64,000 bases of DNA from Dysgonomonas sp047972895 (GCA_047972895.1 JBKEBA010000023.1:1-64000), one strand, 5' to 3'. Positions 18,590-28,308 are shown, numbered from the stretch's first letter. The notes: a model not told the origin generated them from the sequence alone. Program-made: numbers and translations.

Positions 18590-18976
18590 CTACACCACAT
18601 CACCTTTACCATCCTTCCACGGACTCTCCCTTACGGTATGTGTACTGTATTTACTCGGCCATAGACAAAATCCGTCATGATGCTTTGCTGTAATAATTAT
18701 GCCTTTCATTCCAGCTGACTTTGCTATTTCCGCCCATTGACGACAGTCCAAATCGGTAGGATTGAACACTTTGGGGTCTTCTTTTCCATCACCCCACTCT
18801 ACATCGGTAAATGTATTCGGCCCAAAATGAATGAACATATAATATTCTAACTGTTGCCAATCTACTTGATAATTAGTCGGTACTACTCCATATAGTTGAG
18901 GAGGATTAGAGGTACAAGACAACAATATGCTTATCGTAAGGAAAGAAAGAAGAGCAGATCTAAAGGTTGTTTTCAT
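18590..18976 (-). pseudogene. GH29 alpha-L-fucosidase, N-terminal part ending at a premature TAG
   Basis: These 128 codons start with a lipoprotein signal (FLTISILLSC) and the first part of the GH29 barrel: YYMFIHFGPNTFTDVEWGDG, IIITAKHHDGFCLWPSKYS and ESPWKDGKGDVV. Codon 129 is TAG where family members read through to (R/K/Q)EVSEACKEYG. The frame is unbroken on both sides, so one nonsense change (for example CAG to TAG) splits a protein of 682 residues. The truncated product lacks the nucleophile and would be inactive unless the stop is suppressed. Confidence 0.82.
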
Positions 18977-19020
18977 GGCATTATCTATTAAATCAGAGTC
19001 TTTAAAAGTAGTAATTAAAA

Positions 19021-19054
19021 AACAAAAAAGGATAACCCATATGGATTATCCTTT
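19021..19054 (-). terminator. Terminator of fabH
   Basis: On the minus strand AAAGGATAA / TTATCCTTT encloses the palindrome CCATATGG and is followed by TTTTGTTTTTT, just after the fabH stop. Confidence 0.85.
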
Positions 19055-19076
19055 CATTTATTATTTTGTATTCAGT

Positions 19077-20057
19077 CTAATAAGCCCATTTCACGTATAC
19101 AGCACCCCAAGTGAACCCACCTCCAAATGCTGTAAGAACAAGATTGTCTCCTTTCTTTAGTTGAGACTCCCATTCAGCAAGGCAAATTGGAATTGTACCG
19201 GCACTGGTATTACCATACTTTTGTATATTAACCATCACTTTATCAGGTGAAAGGCCCATACGGTTGCCAACAGCTTCGATAATACGTATATTCGCCTGAT
19301 GAGGTACTAACCAATTAACATCGTCTTTAGTAAGATTATTACGTTCCATAATTTCTACAGAAACGTCAGCCATCTTAGACACAGCATGTTTAAAAACGAC
19401 TTGTCCTTCCTGATATACATAGTGCATATCTTTATCTACTGTTTCGTGAGACGCGGGATGTACAGAACCTCCACCATGCATATGCAGATGCGGAATACCC
19501 ACACCATCAATATGAAGAATAGAGTCCATTACTCCTACATTTTCAGTTGTCGGTTCGAGCATCACGGCTCCTACTCCATCACCGAATAAGGGACATGTTG
19601 TACGGTCTTTATAGTTGGTAATTGATGTCATCTTATCACCAGCTACAATCACAACTTTCTTGTAATTACCCGACTTAATGAAATTAGATCCTATCTCCAA
19701 CGCATAAATGAAGCCAGAACACGCCGCCTGTATATCAAAACCCAAAGCTCCTTTTATACCACAAGCCTCAGCTGTCATAGCAGCAGTTGACGGAAATATA
19801 TAATCAGGAGTAGTGGTAGCAAAAATAATCACATCTACCTCCTCCGGCTTGGTACTTGTTTTCTTTAACAGTCCATTAACAGCCTCTGCAGCCATTGCGG
19901 ATGTACCTTTACCTTCTCCTAAAACATGACGTTCTTTGATTCCTACACGAGTCATTATCCACTCATCGGTAGTATCAACTATTTTAGCTAAATCCTCATT
20001 CGTTAAGATCTGTTCAGGAACATAAGCACTAACGCCGGTAATTGCAGCTTGAATCAT
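19077..20057 (-). CDS. fabH: Beta-ketoacyl-ACP synthase III
   Basis: FabH starts fatty-acid synthesis by condensing acetyl-CoA (or branched acyl-CoA) with malonyl-ACP in the cytosol. At 326 residues it is normal in length. The catalytic triad is visible: Cys113 in QAACSGFIYAL, His253 in VPHQANIRII and Asn283 in YGNTSAGTIP. It is the third gene of a DUF177-rpmF-fabH cluster that is widely conserved in bacteria. A hairpin lies between rpmF and fabH, so fabH is read by partial read-through or from an unseen promoter. Confidence 0.97.
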   Translation of the reverse strand: MIQAAITGVSAYVPEQILTNEDLAKIVDTTDEWIMTRVGIKERHVLGEGKGTSAMAAEAVNGLLKKTSTKPEEVDVIIFATTTPDYIFPSTAAMTAEACGIKGALGFDIQAACSGFIYALEIGSNFIKSGNYKKVVIVAGDKMTSITNYKDRTTCPLFGDGVGAVMLEPTTENVGVMDSILHIDGVGIPHLHMHGGGSVHPASHETVDKDMHYVYQEGQVVFKHAVSKMADVSVEIMERNNLTKDDVNWLVPHQANIRIIEAVGNRMGLSPDKVMVNIQKYGNTSAGTIPICLAEWESQLKKGDNLVLTAFGGGFTWGAVYVKWAY

Positions 20058-20088
20058 CCTTATTTTCTGGTTTTTGTGTGTGACTAAT

Positions 20089-20113
20089 AAAAAAAATGCC
20101 CTAATGTTAGGGC
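20089..20113 (-). terminator. Terminator or attenuating hairpin between rpmF and fabH
   Basis: On the minus strand GCCCTAA / TTAGGGC with a very tight loop is followed by ATTTTTTTT. It sits in the 77-nt gap after rpmF and would lower expression of fabH relative to L32. Confidence 0.75.
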
Positions 20114-20134
20114 TTTATTATTCAGTTTAAGTAA

Positions 20135-20320
20135 TTAAACTGCTGCTCCTTTTTCGATAGCGAGCTTTCCACGATAGTATCCACATTCAGGACATACTGT
20201 ATGGAATACATGCCAAGAACCACAATTAGAACATACTGCCAATGTAGGGGCAACCGCTTTATCGTGAGTTCTTCTTTTAGCTGTTCTAGACTTCGACTGT
20301 CTTCGTTTCGGATGTGCCAT
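20135..20320 (-). CDS. rpmF: 50S ribosomal protein L32
   Basis: This 61-residue L32 has the basic start MAHPKRRQSKSRTAKRRTHD and a four-cysteine zinc ribbon (Cys30, Cys33, Cys43, Cys46). It is therefore the zinc-binding form, and no Cys-free paralogue is seen nearby. It lies 68 nt after the DUF177 gene and upstream of fabH, the standard arrangement linking ribosome and lipid synthesis. Confidence 0.98.
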   Translation of the reverse strand: MAHPKRRQSKSRTAKRRTHDKAVAPTLAVCSNCGSWHVFHTVCPECGYYRGKLAIEKGAAV

Positions 20321-20388
20321 TTTTTTGTTTTATTTAGTTGTTTTTATTTATCTGTTTTAGAAAAACAATTTTTCTATTATATATTTTC

Positions 20389-20952
20389 TTAATCCTCATC
20401 CACCGGAACATCCCTAAGAGCATCCCAACGTGAGTCGGAAAAAGATGAATCGTCATCTACTATATCATCATCTTCCAAATCATCGTCTGCGCTTTTTGCC
20501 TTGTGTTTATTTAACTTGGAAGACATCATTTTATTACACGTTCCCGGAGGATGTACTCGTTTTGCCGGAAGACTCAATACGATGAATTCGTACAAAAACC
20601 AAGCTATATTTATCTCTCCGTCGTCTTCTGGAATAATAACTATCTCATCGCTCTCTTCAGAATATTCTTTCCCGAATTTTACAATAAGTTTATTCTTTGT
20701 TTCCACGTCCATAGATATATCATCCAGACACCGATCGCAAGGAACCTGTATAGAACCACTAATTTCAAAATTAAGTTCAAAAGTCATTGTCGTCTTTTTT
20801 AAAGACAGCAATACTTTCAAACTACCTTTTTTCACATCGGCTGTTCCATCATCAATAAGAGCAAAAAACTTGTTATCCAAGTCATACTCAAACTCATGTT
20901 TCCCTTCTGACAAACCTCTGAGAGGTATATTATACAAACTAAATTTTCCCAC
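20389..20952 (-). CDS. DUF177 (YceD) family protein
   Basis: This 187-residue protein belongs to the YceD/DUF177 family, almost always found upstream of rpmF. Family work links it to 23S rRNA accumulation or ribosome assembly. The conserved CDRCLDDI motif (VPCDRC, about residue 72) and a later Cys in PPGTCNKMM are present and may bind a metal. The C-terminus is highly acidic (DDDLEDDDIVDDDSSFSDS). It is the first gene of the DUF177-rpmF-fabH cluster, with a promoter box at 20985. Confidence 0.9.
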   Translation of the reverse strand: MGKFSLYNIPLRGLSEGKHEFEYDLDNKFFALIDDGTADVKKGSLKVLLSLKKTTMTFELNFEISGSIQVPCDRCLDDISMDVETKNKLIVKFGKEYSEESDEIVIIPEDDGEINIAWFLYEFIVLSLPAKRVHPPGTCNKMMSSKLNKHKAKSADDDLEDDDIVDDDSSFSDSRWDALRDVPVDED

Positions 20953-20984
20953 TTCTTGATATATAACTCCAAAAAGAACGGCTG

Positions 20985-20992
20985 CAAAGGTA
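20985..20992 (-). promoter_or_regulatory. -7 box of the DUF177-rpmF-fabH operon
   Basis: TACCTTTG on the minus strand matches TAnnTTTG, 32 nt before the DUF177 ATG. A TTTG element lies 23 nt further upstream (21016-21019). Confidence 0.6.
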
Positions 20993-21143
20993 CAAAGTTT
21001 TTTTTAATAAATAAACAAATTACATCTAATCTTGAACAAAGTCATATCATTAAAGATTTATTTACTAAAACATTTAATTATGATCTTCACTCAACTCCAG
21101 ATCGTTATTTAGAATAAATCTTAACATAAAATAAAATTAGCAC

Positions 21144-21173
21144 AAAAGCCGGCTCTTTAAAGAACCGGCTTTT
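21144..21173 (-). terminator. Terminator of the SusC/SusD operon
   Basis: AAAAGCCGG / CCGGCTTTT with an inner TCTTTAAAGA stem forms a near-perfect hairpin about 35 nt after the metallophosphoesterase stop. T runs flank it on both strands. Confidence 0.85.
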
Positions 21174-21209
21174 ATATATAATCATTGTACTGGAAAGTTA
21201 ATGAATACT

Positions 21210-22208
21210 TTACTTAACAATAAACGAATCCGGATATTTTACCTTATACAGTATATTATTATCACTGGTATGAATCCATGTATCGAATACCCTCTTATTA
21301 TCTGTAATCTCGATAACTCTTGCTCCGTAGCCTAAACTAGTGTAAGTTGTTTTACTACCCGAAAAGCGACCATAAGCCAGACAAACACCATTTAAGTATC
21401 CAATATAATCATTATCATGGTCATGCCCTGTGAATGTACTCATTACATCTCCACCTTCGACCATTGCGGCAAACATTCCGGTATTTATAATTCCGGGACA
21501 TTCTTTTTCTGTCCTATTGCCAAATACTGGAGCATTCTTCACATAATTTTTAGTTGTATCAGACAATAAAGTGTATTCCTGCAACGGAATATGGAAAAAT
21601 GCCAAAGCTGGATATGGTTTCCCATTGTTTTCTTTCGTGAAAAATGCACTATTCTTTCTATACCAATCTACTTGATCGAATCCGAACCAGTTATAGCCTT
21701 TTTGTTCACCTATCTTATTATATGCATTCGAATCCATAAAATAAAGAACCGCGCCCGTCTTATCTTGAGCATTCTTAATTTCAAGAATATAGTTTCCAAC
21801 TCCAGTCAAATATGCGGGGCCAACTTGCGCATAACAATATGGTTTACTAATCACATAATTCATAATTTGTTGGCGAGTCCAATCATGCTCATCATCGTGA
21901 TTGCCTAATATAATAGTATACGGAATTTTTCGGCCGATGACCGGTTCTAAAACCTCGTCCCATCCGTTTTTCGCAGGAGTATCTGTTACAATATCTCCTG
22001 TAAATGCGACCAAATCAGGTTTTTCATTATCAAGAACCTCCTTCATCATCCTGATAGACTTTGTAGACTCTTCTGAGTTACATTTATAATGTATATCGGT
22101 AAACTGCACAATCTTAAATTTACCATTTTCATTGAAATACAACTTTTCTTGGGCATAAATGCCTGTAATACATATAAGCATTAGCAACATTAACACTTTT
22201 CTTTTCAT
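21210..22208 (-). CDS. Secreted calcineurin-like metallophosphoesterase
   Basis: I chose ATG 22208, which gives the signal peptide MKRKVLMLLMLICITGIYAQ and lies 12 nt after the SusD stop. The ATG at 22235 would overlap susD. The 332-residue protein has the dinuclear-metal motifs in order: FTDIHY (DxH), FTGDIVTD (GDxxxD), GNHDDE (GNHD), FFHIPLQEY and GHDHDND (GHxH). The substrate could be a phosphomonoester or diester and is not readable from sequence. As last gene of a SusCD operon it is expected to trim phosphate from the imported ligand in the periplasm or at the surface. Confidence 0.9.
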   Translation of the reverse strand: MKRKVLMLLMLICITGIYAQEKLYFNENGKFKIVQFTDIHYKCNSEESTKSIRMMKEVLDNEKPDLVAFTGDIVTDTPAKNGWDEVLEPVIGRKIPYTIILGNHDDEHDWTRQQIMNYVISKPYCYAQVGPAYLTGVGNYILEIKNAQDKTGAVLYFMDSNAYNKIGEQKGYNWFGFDQVDWYRKNSAFFTKENNGKPYPALAFFHIPLQEYTLLSDTTKNYVKNAPVFGNRTEKECPGIINTGMFAAMVEGGDVMSTFTGHDHDNDYIGYLNGVCLAYGRFSGSKTTYTSLGYGARVIEITDNKRVFDTWIHTSDNNILYKVKYPDSFIVK

Positions 22209-22219
22209 CGATTTGATAT

Positions 22220-23698
22220 TTATTTTAACCACCAAGTTTTCTGATTTATTTTATCATTACCATTACCAAATTGCCTTGTTATTGCAGCCGATACATTCTC
22301 TGCATTATAGTTATATTCCGACTGTGGATATATCCAACGATAAGGTATCTCTATGCCTGCTGTACGACGGTATTGAGGGTAACCTGTTCTCAGATTTTCA
22401 TAAAAAGGAGACCATCCTCCCTGAAAGAAGCTTTGGAAATACTTTTGTAAAACAATAGCTTCTATCTTCAGATCATTCCCTAACTTCGTAGACAAATCAT
22501 TTATAGGATTTGCCAGATAGCTCTCCACAATATCTTCACTTACATAGGCGCTCAGACCTTTGGCGTATGTTTCATAAAACTTAAATGATGATTTTACTCC
22601 ATTATTATAGTATGTAGTAGCATTACCTGATATCCATCCTCTTACAGAAGCCTCTGATAAGATAAATTGTAGCTCTGCATATCCTAACAAAATTGAAGGC
22701 TCATTTGTCGGGTCTTGATAAAATCGCTCTAATACTTTAGACACTTTTCCTTTTGTGGCCTTCTCATTTACTGTACCATAAGGCGCTGCTGGATCACCAC
22801 CCTCATAAGCTGTAAAATCATCAATTTCTTTTCCGGCTTCTTTTGCTTCTTTGGTTTGAGTACAGAACAAAAACAAACGAGGGTCTCTATGATCTTGAAG
22901 TCGTTTTATGAATGTAGAGTCAATATACATTCCTGAACCGAAAGAACTAGAATTAAACTCCGGATAACGGTTATCTGACTGATCCAGATACACTAACTGT
23001 GCATTATCCTGATTATCCCTCATTAGAGGTGCATTCTGAAATATAGCAGCAAACTCGTTTTTGACATTCAGGTCCGTATCATTCTCTTTGTGTGAAAGAG
23101 AAAGCAGTATCTTCAACCGGAACGAGTTGATTAAACGTTGCCATTTGTCGGTATCTCCATTATAAATGATATCTCCTTTAATAGTCGCAGCTTCATCCTC
23201 AAGAATGGTATGAGCTTCTTCAAGTTCTTTTAGTACACCTTTTATTACATCCAATTGATTATCATACACAGGCGCAAATACATTTTCAGATTCTCCTTTC
23301 AAAGCTTCAGAATAGGGTATATCTCCAAAACGAAGTGTCATATTGTAGAAGTAATAAGCTCTAAGAAATTTACCTAAAGCAATATAACTGTTCTCGTTTA
23401 TCTTTTGAGCTTCCTCCATCATTTTCTGAATGTCTTTCATCTTTGTATATGAAAAATCACCTCTGTCCCATTTGTAGTACTGATAGCTATTCTCACCATC
23501 AGTTTGCACTAGCATCTTATTTGCATAAAGAGGTGATGTGCCTAGAAATTCTCTGAAAGCTGTCCATTCTAACTGAGTAAGTAAAAGTTGAGGATGGGTT
23601 TCGGTAGGATTATTGGGATCTTTGTTAAGATCTTCCAAATCACTGCATGCTGATGCACACATTAATATGATCGCAATAAAAAATATTATCTTTTTCAT
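22220..23698 (-). CDS. SusD/RagB-like outer-membrane lipoprotein (SusD-like_2 type)
   Basis: This 492-residue protein is the glycan- or nutrient-binding lid of a SusCD import pair. It starts with a lipoprotein signal (lipobox ASAC, Cys18) and DLEDLNKDPNNPTETHPQLL, typical of the PF12771 subgroup. Repeated helical TPR-like segments follow, and GGWSPFYENLRTGYPQYRR near the C-terminus is also family-typical. It sits 34 nt after susC and just before the phosphoesterase. The ligand is unknown. PF12771 members are often outside classic polysaccharide loci. Confidence 0.92.
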   Translation of the reverse strand: MKKIIFFIAIILMCASACSDLEDLNKDPNNPTETHPQLLLTQLEWTAFREFLGTSPLYANKMLVQTDGENSYQYYKWDRGDFSYTKMKDIQKMMEEAQKINENSYIALGKFLRAYYFYNMTLRFGDIPYSEALKGESENVFAPVYDNQLDVIKGVLKELEEAHTILEDEAATIKGDIIYNGDTDKWQRLINSFRLKILLSLSHKENDTDLNVKNEFAAIFQNAPLMRDNQDNAQLVYLDQSDNRYPEFNSSSFGSGMYIDSTFIKRLQDHRDPRLFLFCTQTKEAKEAGKEIDDFTAYEGGDPAAPYGTVNEKATKGKVSKVLERFYQDPTNEPSILLGYAELQFILSEASVRGWISGNATTYYNNGVKSSFKFYETYAKGLSAYVSEDIVESYLANPINDLSTKLGNDLKIEAIVLQKYFQSFFQGGWSPFYENLRTGYPQYRRTAGIEIPYRWIYPQSEYNYNAENVSAAITRQFGNGNDKINQKTWWLK

Positions 23699-23732
23699 AA
23701 AATATGTTCGATTTACAGAATAAATACTAGAA

Positions 23733-26700
23733 TTAAAACTTCATTGTTGCAGAAAACCCTATATATCTTGACGATGGATCTTGCAGATTGTCATCATTAC
23801 CATAATCAGGATCAACATAAGGAATCTTTTTCCACATCAACAGATTGTAGCCAAATAGAGAAACATCTAGTGACTTAATTTGTCCTAAGTCTATAATATT
23901 CTTAAGATCATAACCTACAGACAATCTTCTCAATTTGAAATAAGTACGATCGAAAACATTCGCAAATGTCTTATCATCGGAATCGAGTACACGTGCCTGG
24001 TATGGATAAACCTGACTCCATGTTTGCCAGCTCACTACCGTTGTATTTGTGGTATAGGTACGAGTGTCTGATACTACATTACCATTCACATCACGTGTTA
24101 ATTCTCCACCTGTTACAGTTACTCCTTTGGGCACATATACCGCATGTCCTGCTGCATATTCTTCATCTCTGTGTGTTACCGATTCGGGATGCTTTCCTCC
24201 CCACCACATTTTTTCGGTAGTGACAGATCTGATCAAACCTCCCCATGCTCCGTCTATATCTATTTCAACTTTGAAATCTTTTACATTAAACTTATTCTGG
24301 AAACCTAAACGCCAAGAAGGATCAAGGTGTCCAAGTTTTTTCTGATATGCATCTTTTATAGGTAAGCCGCTGTTGGGATCGATAATCAGCTGTCCATTGG
24401 CAGAAGTTTGCCATACTGTTCCGTAATATGCATCTGCTCTCTCACCTTTACTTAGTTCATTATATTTACTCTGTCCCCCATAAATATCGGTAAGACGTCT
24501 GACATAACGACTCCAGTTTACGGCCACATCCCATGAGAATTCTTTTGCAACTACAGGTTTTGCTCCTAATATTATTTCTACTCCGTTGGTACTATATACG
24601 TTACCGTTCACTTTCCGTGATGTAAATCCGGATGCTTCCGATACATTCAGATTGATTATCTGGTTCTCGTCTTTGATATGATAATAAGTGGCATCAAGTG
24701 TTATCCTATTTTTCATAAAGGCTGTAGATAATCCGAATTCATAAGACGTCGATTTTTCGGGTTTTATATTTGGATTCACCAAACTGCCCGGATATGTAAC
24801 AGATGGGGTTGAACCATATGTCACTCCTTTTCCATATGTAGCATATATACTATACGGATCGAGATCGCTAGATACTTGTGCCCATGAACCATAAAGCTTT
24901 AAGTAATCTATTGCCTGAGGTAATTTCACATATTCCGACACAAGAGTACTCAATGATACAGATGGATAAAAATATGAGTTCCCGGATGATGGTAAAGTTG
25001 AAGACCAGTCGTTACGTGCCGTGAAATTTAAGAATACAGCATCGTAAAAATCTATATTGGCAGAACCATATATACTATGTATTTCTTTTTCGCGAAGGAT
25101 ATTTGTAGAGGTTGTTGGCCCCTGTGAATTACCCATATTATATAATCCGGGAACAATAAGTCCGTCTGTAGATTGATAGCCTTCTCTATAATTATAGCTA
25201 AATACTGACGCTCCCGCATTTGCCGACAAATTTATATTGCTTGTTATAGGCTGGAAATAAGATGCTAAAACATCCGCATCGATATTACGTTGAGTTTTAT
25301 TCCATATCTTGAAATCCCCCACGCGAGAATCTCCATAATTCATATAAGATTTAGGTGTCTGAAGGTCTTCATATGTACCAATTTGATGCATTGCTGCACG
25401 TCCTTGTATACCTAAATTAGGGAGTACTTGCCAGTTTAGTCTCAATTTTCCATCCAATATATCCTGATCTCTTTTTTGTTGTAGTTCTTCTGCTGCAAAG
25501 TAGGGATTATTATACCAAGCATAGTTATAATTGGCTTGTCTGTATCCTTCCAATCCCGGAACCCATTGATGCTTTTGAAGTTCTTTTCCGTCTACATCGT
25601 TACCCATCCAAAGTAATATTGTATACATATGGTTCTTAGGACCATATCCATATCTTGGATAATTGGGAGTATAAACTTTGTTATAGGATAATGATGCATC
25701 GAATTGAACATTGTTAGTAATATCGAACGATGAATTAAAATTCAATCCACTAGTTTGTAACGAAGTATTAGGAACCTGACCTTTTTGATAAGCATATTTC
25801 CCTGACACATAATAACGAGCCTTTGCCCCTTTGTATGACACGGAGAAATTATTATTTGTAACGATACCTGTACCCAAAAAATCTTCAAGATTATCATGTG
25901 ATACCCAATCTATTGGAACACGTTCATATACTGATTTATCATCATAAATCGTACCAGCGACATTACCCCACCAAGAAATTACCTCGCCAGTCTGCTTATT
26001 TCGTATCGGACTATTCCATTGAGCTATCTTTGCCCCTGTATTTAACTTTGGACCCCATGTCATATCTCCATCCGAAATACCACCATCAGCACCATCCCAA
26101 AATTCATATTTACCATTCGATCCGCTACCATATGTTTTCTGCGATTCGGGATATACCGTAAAACCAGCAGTTACCATATTACTTGTACTAACAGTAACTT
26201 CTAAGCCTTCTTTTTTCGCAGATTTACTTGTAATAAGGATAGCTCCGTTCTTACCTCTAGAACCGTATAGAGCAGAAGCTGTCGGGCCTTTCAATACGTT
26301 TACACTTTCGATATTCTCACTGCCAAGATCATAAAAATCAGTTTCGACAGGAATCCCATCTAAAACTATTAATGGATTTTTTCCTCTTAAAGAGAAAGAT
26401 GGCGCTTGGAATATCCCTGTCGGATTCGTTACAGTAAGCCCAGCTATCTGCCCCGACAAAGCACTACCAACATTCATCACCTGAGACTCACTAAGGGCCT
26501 CATTATTTATCTGTTGAGTTGTGTACCCGAGCTTTTTCTTCTGCTGTTTGATACCAATAGCCGTAACAACAACCTCATCCAGATTTTGTGATTCTTCTTT
26601 CATTATCACATCTATGACAGCTCTATTATTCACTTTCACTTCTTGAGTTACGAATCCCATATAAGAAAAAAGTAGGGTCTCGTCTCCTGCAGCTTTCACT

Positions 26701-26876
26701 TCATAATTACCATCAAAATCGGTAATAACACCCTTTGTAGTATTTTTAATACTAATATTAACTCCAATGAGCGCTTCACCTTTGTTGTCTTTTACAGTGC
26801 CTTTAACTGTTTGGGCATGTACCATCCCCGGGAGTAGTAGGAATACTACTCCTAATAGCGTTAATAATGTTTTCAT
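23733..26876 (-). CDS. SusC/RagA-type TonB-linked outer-membrane transporter
   Basis: The 1047-residue barrel starts with a signal peptide ending MVHAQ. A carboxypeptidase-regulatory-like domain follows (about 22-107: VKGTVKDNKGEALIGVNISI, FDGNYEVKA), then the linker VDVIMKEESQNLDEVVVTA-like segment, and the plug with SALSGQIAGLTVTNPTGI and LIVLDGIPVETDFYDL. The 22-strand barrel ends in the aromatic terminus SATMKF. Together with SusD it imports a ligand through the outer membrane using TonB energy. The operon has no ECF sigma/anti-sigma or hybrid sensor gene next to it. Confidence 0.95.
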   Translation of the reverse strand: MKTLLTLLGVVFLLLPGMVHAQTVKGTVKDNKGEALIGVNISIKNTTKGVITDFDGNYEVKAAGDETLLFSYMGFVTQEVKVNNRAVIDVIMKEESQNLDEVVVTAIGIKQQKKKLGYTTQQINNEALSESQVMNVGSALSGQIAGLTVTNPTGIFQAPSFSLRGKNPLIVLDGIPVETDFYDLGSENIESVNVLKGPTASALYGSRGKNGAILITSKSAKKEGLEVTVSTSNMVTAGFTVYPESQKTYGSGSNGKYEFWDGADGGISDGDMTWGPKLNTGAKIAQWNSPIRNKQTGEVISWWGNVAGTIYDDKSVYERVPIDWVSHDNLEDFLGTGIVTNNNFSVSYKGAKARYYVSGKYAYQKGQVPNTSLQTSGLNFNSSFDITNNVQFDASLSYNKVYTPNYPRYGYGPKNHMYTILLWMGNDVDGKELQKHQWVPGLEGYRQANYNYAWYNNPYFAAEELQQKRDQDILDGKLRLNWQVLPNLGIQGRAAMHQIGTYEDLQTPKSYMNYGDSRVGDFKIWNKTQRNIDADVLASYFQPITSNINLSANAGASVFSYNYREGYQSTDGLIVPGLYNMGNSQGPTTSTNILREKEIHSIYGSANIDFYDAVFLNFTARNDWSSTLPSSGNSYFYPSVSLSTLVSEYVKLPQAIDYLKLYGSWAQVSSDLDPYSIYATYGKGVTYGSTPSVTYPGSLVNPNIKPEKSTSYEFGLSTAFMKNRITLDATYYHIKDENQIINLNVSEASGFTSRKVNGNVYSTNGVEIILGAKPVVAKEFSWDVAVNWSRYVRRLTDIYGGQSKYNELSKGERADAYYGTVWQTSANGQLIIDPNSGLPIKDAYQKKLGHLDPSWRLGFQNKFNVKDFKVEIDIDGAWGGLIRSVTTEKMWWGGKHPESVTHRDEEYAAGHAVYVPKGVTVTGGELTRDVNGNVVSDTRTYTTNTTVVSWQTWSQVYPYQARVLDSDDKTFANVFDRTYFKLRRLSVGYDLKNIIDLGQIKSLDVSLFGYNLLMWKKIPYVDPDYGNDDNLQDPSSRYIGFSATMKF

Positions 26877-26907
26877 TTATTGGTTTTTAAGTCAAATAAT
26901 TTGATAC

Positions 26908-27486
26908 TTAGTAGATGCTGTTTATCTTAACTTGTCTGAATACATCAATTTGGTCTTCGACGTTCTTCTTATTTTGATCGAGAGCATTTTCGAAAGTTTC
27001 GGTTTGAGATTCGCTAATAATAGCTAAGCTAACCTCCAAAATATGGGTAAAATCACTGGTCGCTTTTTCCAAACTTATATCCCCATTTTTTAATTCTTTT
27101 TTCAAATGCTTTTCTATCCGGCGAGTCGTATTATAAATATTGGGCTTCTTTATTATAGTACGCTTCATAGGGTCTCCGGGTACAACCTCTTCTTTAGTCA
27201 CATAGTATTTCTCCATCAACACTTTCAGACATGCGACTTTCGTGCCGAACTCATGTTCTTCGGCTTTCTGAATAGTATTTTCATCGAATGTAGGAGGTAC
27301 AGATGAATCAAACTCCCACTTATATTCTTTATTCTTGGCATTGTCATTTATTGAATTTTTTGTAATATTTTTGCCTGTTTCGTTTTTAACAGTACGATAG
27401 TTATCCGCATAAAAATCCTGAGCCGATGTACTCGCTCCTATCCCCAACATTAGAATAAATAGAAATAAACTATTAATTGTTTTCAT
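26908..27486 (-). CDS. Secreted protein of unknown function leading the SusCD operon
   Basis: The 192-residue protein starts with a signal peptide (FLFILMLGIGASTSAQ) and then has a largely helical, charged chain with no family I recognise. It lies 31 nt upstream of susC and directly behind the operon promoter box, so it is co-expressed with the importer. A periplasmic accessory or ligand-handling role is possible, but nothing in the sequence proves it. Confidence 0.75.
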   Translation of the reverse strand: MKTINSLFLFILMLGIGASTSAQDFYADNYRTVKNETGKNITKNSINDNAKNKEYKWEFDSSVPPTFDENTIQKAEEHEFGTKVACLKVLMEKYYVTKEEVVPGDPMKRTIIKKPNIYNTTRRIEKHLKKELKNGDISLEKATSDFTHILEVSLAIISESQTETFENALDQNKKNVEDQIDVFRQVKINSIY

Positions 27487-27515
27487 ACATTTTATACTAT
27501 TTTAAGTTTACAGCA

Positions 27516-27523
27516 CAAATGTA
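27516..27523 (-). promoter_or_regulatory. -7 box of the SusCD operon
   Basis: TACATTTG on the minus strand matches TAnnTTTG, 29 nt before the ATG at 27486. The rest of the 249-nt divergent gap up to 27735 is AT-rich and holds no gene. Confidence 0.55.
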
Positions 27524-27735
27524 AAACGTCGATATTTCGCACTAATTAATACGATGTGACATTGCGGTTAATTAACTTTTCGGTATACCCGATATTCAAT
27601 TATACCCTTACGAATATGGAGTTATTACTAGCATAATCCATTTATGAACTTAGAAGGCACAATATCAATTTATGACAAGTCAATATTTCTCAATTATTTT
27701 ATACATTTACGCGATCTATTATATATCCCATTCAG

Positions 27736-28308
27736 ATGCATACGAGTCTCATCAATCATATCCGACAGTACATCCAATTAGAAGAGAAGCAACTAGAGCT
27801 TATATACCGACATTTCAAAGCTATCTCATTAAAGAAAAAGGATCATCTCTTAAATGAAGGACAAATATGCAAATATTGTTATTTCGTAACCAAAGGATGT
27901 CTACGTATGTATTTTTATCGGGATAATGGGACCGAACAGATCACACAGTTTGCTTTAGAAAATTGGTGGTTGACGGACTACTCCAGCTTTATTAGTCAGG
28001 TACAATCTAATTATAATATTCAAGCTGTAGAAAATTCAGATATATTAGCGATAGAATATTCAACATACGATCAACTCCTGGAGGAAGTTCCTGCATTAGA
28101 ACGATATTTCAGGATAATGGCGCAGATAGCATTAGCAGCGTCTCAAGTCCGACAAAAACTAATGTTCGATATGTCAAAAGAAGATATGTATTTACATTTC
28201 AAATCGTCTTTTCCTGACTTCACTCAAAGAATACCACAATATATGCTGGCATCATTTCTGGGTCTGACCCCTGAGTATCTAAGTGAACTACGCAAAAAGA
28301 ATCTATAG
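27736..28308 (+). CDS. Crp/Fnr-family transcriptional regulator
   Basis: This 190-residue protein has a cyclic-nucleotide-binding-like domain (about 20-120: KKDHLLNEGQICKYCYFVTK, LRMYFYRDNGTEQITQFALE). The short C-terminal helix-turn-helix is visible in YMLASFLGLTPEYLSELRKK. The Bacteroidetes Crp/Fnr branch is usually this short. No cysteine cluster for iron-sulfur sensing is apparent. It is divergent from the SusCD operon and 85 nt upstream of the FMN-binding gene, so either could be its target. Confidence 0.9.
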   Translation: MHTSLINHIRQYIQLEEKQLELIYRHFKAISLKKKDHLLNEGQICKYCYFVTKGCLRMYFYRDNGTEQITQFALENWWLTDYSSFISQVQSNYNIQAVENSDILAIEYSTYDQLLEEVPALERYFRIMAQIALAASQVRQKLMFDMSKEDMYLHFKSSFPDFTQRIPQYMLASFLGLTPEYLSELRKKNL

